DNA of 19,730 bases. Source: Gammaproteobacteria bacterium. GTDB lineage: Bacteria > Pseudomonadota > Gammaproteobacteria > Eutrophobiales > Eutrophobiaceae. The notes beneath the pieces were generated by a model, which saw only the letters and a program-made list of their open reading frames with translations, had not been told where the DNA came from and made no database searches. This document shows positions 16,526-19,730 of the stretch, piece by piece; position 1 is the stretch's first letter, and the number at the start of each line of letters is the position of its first letter. The stretch is from the NCBI GenBank assembly GCA_018676275.1, contig JABHFC010000244.1, positions 1 through 19,730 on the forward strand, in the 5' to 3' direction. Both the position numbers and the translations under genes were made by a program.

Positions 16526-17805
16526 TGCGTATTCTGATTAAGAATGGCAGGATTATCGACCCGGCAAATCAACTGGATAAGATCGGCGACATTTGCATAG
16601 CTGACGGGAGAATTGTTTCAATACTCAAAGGCGGCGATGACTTTACTGCTGAAGAAGTGATTGTGGCCGATGGCAAGATAGTCTGTCCGGGTCTGGTTGA
16701 TCTCAGTGCACGCCTGCGCGAACCCGGCCAGGAATTCAAAGCCACCATCGCCAGCGAATCAATGGCAGCAGTAAGTTCTGGTATTACAAGCATTTGCTGT
16801 CCTCCTGATACTCAACCTGCTATTGATACTGCTGCCGTCGCAGAACTGATTCAACAACGAGCTGAAGCAACAAGTAAACTGCGCATCTTTCCCCTTGGCG
16901 CTTTGACTCATGGATTAAAAGGTGAGCATCTGGCAGAAATGCATGCCTTAAAACGAGCTGGCTGTGTTGGTGTAAGCAACGCTTGCATGGATATAGCCAA
17001 TACCGATGTCCTGCGTCATGCAATGGAATATGCCCACAGTTGCGATCTGACAGTTCATATCCAGGCAGAAGATCACTTTTTAAGTCGCAATGGTGTTGCC
17101 CATGAAGGTGTCATCAGTACGCGGCTGGGGCTTCCACCTATTCCCGAAACAGCAGAAACAATAGCAGTTGCCCGTGCCTTATTACTGGTAGAGCAAATTG
17201 GAGGTCGTACCCATTTTTGTCGCGTGAGTAGTGCTCGAAGCATAGCTTTGATAAGCGACGCAAAAAAAGCTGGTCTGCCTGTTACTGCTGATGTGGGAAT
17301 ATGTCATTTGCACCTGACAGATATGGATGTTGACGGTTACAACACTAATTGTCATTTACGGCCACCCTTACGCGATCAACGTGACAGGGAAGCACTCTGC
17401 CAGGGCATCCTTAGCGGCAGTATTGATGCAATTTGTTCTGATCACCAACCACATGATGAAGACGCCAAGGCTTCACCTTTCAGCGAAACCGAGGCTGGCG
17501 CATCGACCATAGAATTATTACTACCGCTTACACTCGACTTGGTGAGCAAGAAAAAACTGTCTTTGACAGAAGCTCTTTCCAGTCTGACCAATAAACCAGC
17601 TGCAATTCTTGGTATTGACGCCGGCACTCTTAGTCCGGGCAGAGCTGCTGACATTGTCATAATTGATATGGAAAAACATTTTAGCGTAGATCAAAGCTGT
17701 TTAATAAGTGCTGGTAAAAATACTCCTTTTAATGGCTGGGAATTAAACGGTGTGGTGACGAATGTATTTTTCAGCGGACAAGCGGTTTATCAAAACAATG
17801 ACTGA
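16525..17805 (+). CDS. pyrC': pseudo-dihydroorotase PyrC' (non-catalytic ATCase partner)
   Basis: This 426-residue protein is an amidohydrolase of the dihydroorotase family by length and by blocks such as GLVDLSARLREPG, SSGITS and SDHQPH. The metal-binding DxHxH motif is lost: it reads D59-L60-S61-A62-R63, so both histidines are replaced. H178 (VHIQAED) and D306 (CSDHQPH) remain, but without the HxH pair the zinc centre is very unlikely to form. The same kind of loss is known in Pseudomonas pyrC', whose product is needed for ATCase assembly and not for catalysis. The TGATG overlap with pyrB fits a stoichiometric partner. An active dihydroorotase must be encoded elsewhere in the genome. Confidence 0.9.
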   Translation: MRILIKNGRIIDPANQLDKIGDICIADGRIVSILKGGDDFTAEEVIVADGKIVCPGLVDLSARLREPGQEFKATIASESMAAVSSGITSICCPPDTQPAIDTAAVAELIQQRAEATSKLRIFPLGALTHGLKGEHLAEMHALKRAGCVGVSNACMDIANTDVLRHAMEYAHSCDLTVHIQAEDHFLSRNGVAHEGVISTRLGLPPIPETAETIAVARALLLVEQIGGRTHFCRVSSARSIALISDAKKAGLPVTADVGICHLHLTDMDVDGYNTNCHLRPPLRDQRDREALCQGILSGSIDAICSDHQPHDEDAKASPFSETEAGASTIELLLPLTLDLVSKKKLSLTEALSSLTNKPAAILGIDAGTLSPGRAADIVIIDMEKHFSVDQSCLISAGKNTPFNGWELNGVVTNVFFSGQAVYQNND

Positions 17806-17851
17806 ATTAAATGTTATCTTTTGCTACCAGCATACCGCTTAGAGAAATCCT

Positions 17852-18739
17852 GTGGGCATGAATCACCCTGTCACTCGCGACACGATTAATCTTGAGGAAG
17901 CCAGCATACTCAGCCACGATGCCTTTGCGGGTGACCAGTATTACCTGCGACTGCATGCGCCAATGACTGCGGAGACAGCGCTGGCAGGTAGCTTCGTTCA
18001 CCTTCGCTGTGAAAATACCCTGCCAATGCGTCGTCCCATGTCAATAATGCGAACCAGTGAAAAAGAAGGCTGGATTGACATACTATATAAAGCCCATGGC
18101 CACGGCACCCGACAACTTGCCCAGCGCAAGGTAGGTGAGAAGCTCAGCTTAATGGGACCTATTGGTGTGCCGTTTAAGCAAAATGCTTATCGTCAACGCC
18201 CGCTGTTGATCGGTGGTGGTGTGGGTCTACCACCGATGGTATTTCTATCCGAACACATCAGAAGGACGGCAAAGAACGTTTCACCTTTTGTCATTATGGG
18301 GTCTGAAGTTCCCTTCCCGTTTAAGAGTGTCCCTTCACAAATCATGCTTGCCGGCATACCCGAAGGCACTATCGCCGCCATGCCTTTGCTGGAGGACTGG
18401 GGAATCAGCAGTCGCCTATGTAGCTTACAGGCATATCCCGGTTGTTTTGATGGATATGTAACCGATCTCGCCAGAATCTGGCTTGATGGCATGGATAGTC
18501 AGCAACAGCAAGATGTTGAAATCTTCAGCTGTGGGCCAACTCCCATGCTAAAAGCTGTTGCTGCACTCGCGGCGGAATATGGATTGCCATGTCAGATATC
18601 TCTGGAAGAATATATGGCCTGCGCTGTGGGAGGCTGCGCTGGCTGTGTAGTGCGTGTAGAGACCAACAATGGTCCAGCAATGAAACGTGTTTGTGTTGAT
18701 GGGCCGGTGTTTGAAGCTTCTACAGTCTTTCCCCAATAA
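17852..18739 (+). CDS. PyrK-like FAD/[2Fe-2S] oxidoreductase subunit
   Basis: This 295-residue protein is a ferredoxin reductase-type electron-transfer subunit, closest in layout to PyrK of type 1B dihydroorotate dehydrogenase. A flavin-binding RPMS lies at 61-64 and an HGTRQL segment at about 84-89. A nucleotide-binding GGGVGLPP is at 121-128, and the CGPTPML block is in the NAD lobe. A C-terminal [2Fe-2S] site follows, with C257, C262, C265 and C281 (C-x4-C-x2-C-x15-C). PyrK passes electrons from the PyrD flavin to NAD, but no pyrD is next to this gene. Gammaproteobacteria usually use quinone-linked PyrD, so the partner is unknown. The GTG start (17852) has an AGAGAA-like site upstream; the ATG at 17858 is an alternative. 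It follows pyrC' by 46 bases. Confidence 0.85.
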   Translation: MGMNHPVTRDTINLEEASILSHDAFAGDQYYLRLHAPMTAETALAGSFVHLRCENTLPMRRPMSIMRTSEKEGWIDILYKAHGHGTRQLAQRKVGEKLSLMGPIGVPFKQNAYRQRPLLIGGGVGLPPMVFLSEHIRRTAKNVSPFVIMGSEVPFPFKSVPSQIMLAGIPEGTIAAMPLLEDWGISSRLCSLQAYPGCFDGYVTDLARIWLDGMDSQQQQDVEIFSCGPTPMLKAVAALAAEYGLPCQISLEEYMACAVGGCAGCVVRVETNNGPAMKRVCVDGPVFEASTVFPQ

Positions 18740-18750
18740 GCTTAGGTCTT

Positions 18751-19485
18751 GTGCATTTCCGATCCCGACCGGTTGATAGCGGTCAAGATGATGTCCACCC
18801 ACATCTTCTCAAAACTCTTAAAACTCATTTACGCTCCGAATATAAAAAGCCAATTTCGGCAAACAGTCATACACTATTCGCTGCAGTAGAAAATATACGC
18901 AGGCTACTGGACTTACCCATAATACTCGACTCCGGTTGCGGCACCGGTGCCAGCACCCGTAGTCTGGCTTTGCGTTACCCAAACGCGCTTGTCATAGGTG
19001 TAGACAAATCTTCTCATCGCCTCGCTCTCGGTGGTATTCACGAAAACCTGAGACAAGAGAGCAACTCGCTTATATTAAAAATGGAACTGGTGGATTTCTG
19101 GCGCCTCGCTGTCAGGCATAGCTGGCATTTACAAAAACATTATATTTTGTACCCGAATCCCTGGCCCAAACCAAAGCTGTTAAAAAGGCGATGGCATGCC
19201 CATCCGGTGTTTCCGGACTTGCTGAGACTGGGTGGCGAGTTAGAACTGCGATGTAACTGGCGTATATATGCTGAAGAATTTCGGCTGGCAATAAATTACA
19301 TCACGCCAAATATTGCTAATCTGGATGAATATATTGCAAAGCCACCGATCAGCTTGTTTGAAAAAAAGTATACGGAAAGCGGCCATATTCTATATCGCTG
19401 TCTTTGTGCATTGGATAATCTGGTTATAAGTACCCACAGCAGTGGTGGTCCTGAACCAGTTATGCCTGTGACAAGCCTTATCTGA
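18751..19485 (+). CDS. TrmB-like SAM-dependent methyltransferase
   Basis: This 244-residue protein has a Rossmann SAM motif, LDSGCGTGAST (D60-T69), and motif II GVDKS (D85). It also has the TrmB-type signature YPNPWPKPK followed by KRRW and HPVFPDLL. TrmB makes 7-methylguanosine-46 in tRNA. Here the residue aligned with catalytic D144 of E. coli TrmB is N136, and the one aligned with D180 is N169 (CNWRIYAEEF), while the lysine (K140) is kept. I therefore call it TrmB-like and do not assert the m7G46 activity. It starts at GTG with an AGG five bases upstream, 11 bases after the PyrK-like stop. It is probably the last gene of the operon. Confidence 0.8.
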   Translation: MHFRSRPVDSGQDDVHPHLLKTLKTHLRSEYKKPISANSHTLFAAVENIRRLLDLPIILDSGCGTGASTRSLALRYPNALVIGVDKSSHRLALGGIHENLRQESNSLILKMELVDFWRLAVRHSWHLQKHYILYPNPWPKPKLLKRRWHAHPVFPDLLRLGGELELRCNWRIYAEEFRLAINYITPNIANLDEYIAKPPISLFEKKYTESGHILYRCLCALDNLVISTHSSGGPEPVMPVTSLI

Positions 19486-19543
19486 GTTTCACCTTGATTG
19501 GTGCAATACCTATAAGCATTTGATTTATTGAAGTTAAATATAT

Positions 19544-19660
19544 TATTTAACGAGTGAATTGAAACTGGCATGTTAACTGCCACTAAAAAGGTGAAAATTT
19601 AGTTGTGACATATCCTCCTCTACTTGGATAAAAATTAAAGGGCCGCAAGGCCCTTTTTTT
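19544..19660 (+). ncRNA. candidate small RNA or untranslated leader ending in the terminator
   Basis: Between the methyltransferase stop and the terminator lie about 150 AT-rich bases that contain successive potential hairpins. TGGCA/TGCCA pairs around a 7-base loop at 19566-19582. TATCC/GGATA pairs around a 10-base loop at 19611-19630. The terminator stem follows. The second loop overlaps CCTCCTC (19614-19620), complementary to Shine-Dalgarno sequences. A possible promoter is TTGATT (19520-19525) with an AT-rich -10 near 19541-19549. An 11-codon frame (ATG at 19570) lacks a ribosome site. The region could equally be the 3' end of the pyr operon mRNA. The 5' boundary is a guess. Confidence 0.25.
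19637..19660 (+). terminator. strong intrinsic (Rho-independent) terminator
   Basis: An 8-bp perfect stem, AAAGGGCC / GGCCCTTT, closes a GCAA tetraloop of the stable GNRA class and runs straight into a T tract. It lies 151 bases after the methyltransferase stop. It would end the gshB-to-methyltransferase transcript or a separate short RNA in this gap. Confidence 0.9.
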
Positions 19661-19730
19661 GCCTACAGGACGATGTGCCATACAAAAGATGTACAACGGT
19701 ATGTAGGTATGTCGCGAGAGGACAGGAGTC
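19659..19730 (+). promoter_or_regulatory. possible promoter and start region of a gene beyond the window
   Basis: Just after the terminator, TTGCCT (19659-19664) and TACAAA (19681-19686) are 16 bases apart and could form a weak promoter. AGGAG at 19724-19728 is a good ribosome site for a start just beyond the window edge. Alternatively an ATG at 19709 opens a frame (MSREDRS) that runs off the window. The downstream gene cannot be identified. Confidence 0.25.

Noticed and set aside
1..19730. CRISPR arrays, insertion sequences, prophage, toxin-antitoxin pairs, tRNA or rRNA genes
   Set aside because: I saw no regularly spaced repeats, transposase or integrase motifs, or tRNA/rRNA-like sequences. 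Gene content and order are typical chromosomal housekeeping.

Overview
The window reads as a gammaproteobacterial chromosome segment, densely coded on both strands, with moderate GC and no sign of recent transfer: no insertion sequences, phage genes, tRNAs, rRNAs or CRISPR arrays. Two blocks give the affiliation. One is hemC-hemD-hemX-hemY. The other is gshB-tonB-yqgE(algH)-yqgF-pyrR-pyrB-pyrC', the order I recall from Pseudomonas aeruginosa. A class I phosphoribulokinase with its catalytic residues intact hints at a chemo- or photoautotroph using the Calvin cycle (for example a sulfur oxidiser). That is inference: no RuBisCO or carboxysome gene is in the window, and some heterotrophs carry related kinases.

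Layout. (1) 94-4110, + strand: a MoxR AAA+ ATPase, a DUF58 membrane protein and a TgpA-type membrane transglutaminase, probably one operon of the cell-envelope type. (2) 4122-5882, - strand: MsbA, the lipid A-core flippase, converging on tgpA with an 11-bp gap. (3) 6017-7675, + strand: phosphoribulokinase, then an orphan ParA/MinD-like ATPase. (4) 7759-11848, - strand: hemC, hemD, hemX, hemY, tightly packed or overlapping. They make uroporphyrinogen III from porphobilinogen and add two membrane proteins linked to haem synthesis. (5) 11965-19485, + strand: glutathione synthetase, a TonB protein with a TTG start, YqgE/AlgH, YqgF/RuvX, then pyrimidine genes: PyrR, aspartate transcarbamylase PyrB, a pseudo-dihydroorotase PyrC' that has lost its metal-binding HxH, a PyrK-like flavin/iron-sulfur protein without PyrD, and a TrmB-like methyltransferase with two key Asp positions changed to Asn. 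(6) 19486-19730: a gene-poor end with a strong intrinsic terminator, a possible small RNA or leader, and signs that another gene starts near the window edge.

Most of this is conserved housekeeping. The most notable points are the degenerate PyrC', the orphan PyrK-like protein, the Asn-substituted TrmB-like protein, the ParA ATPase beside phosphoribulokinase, and the structured tail upstream of the terminator. I do not see a clearly new multi-gene system. No gene-free stretch exceeds 300 bases; the longest is the 245-base right end.
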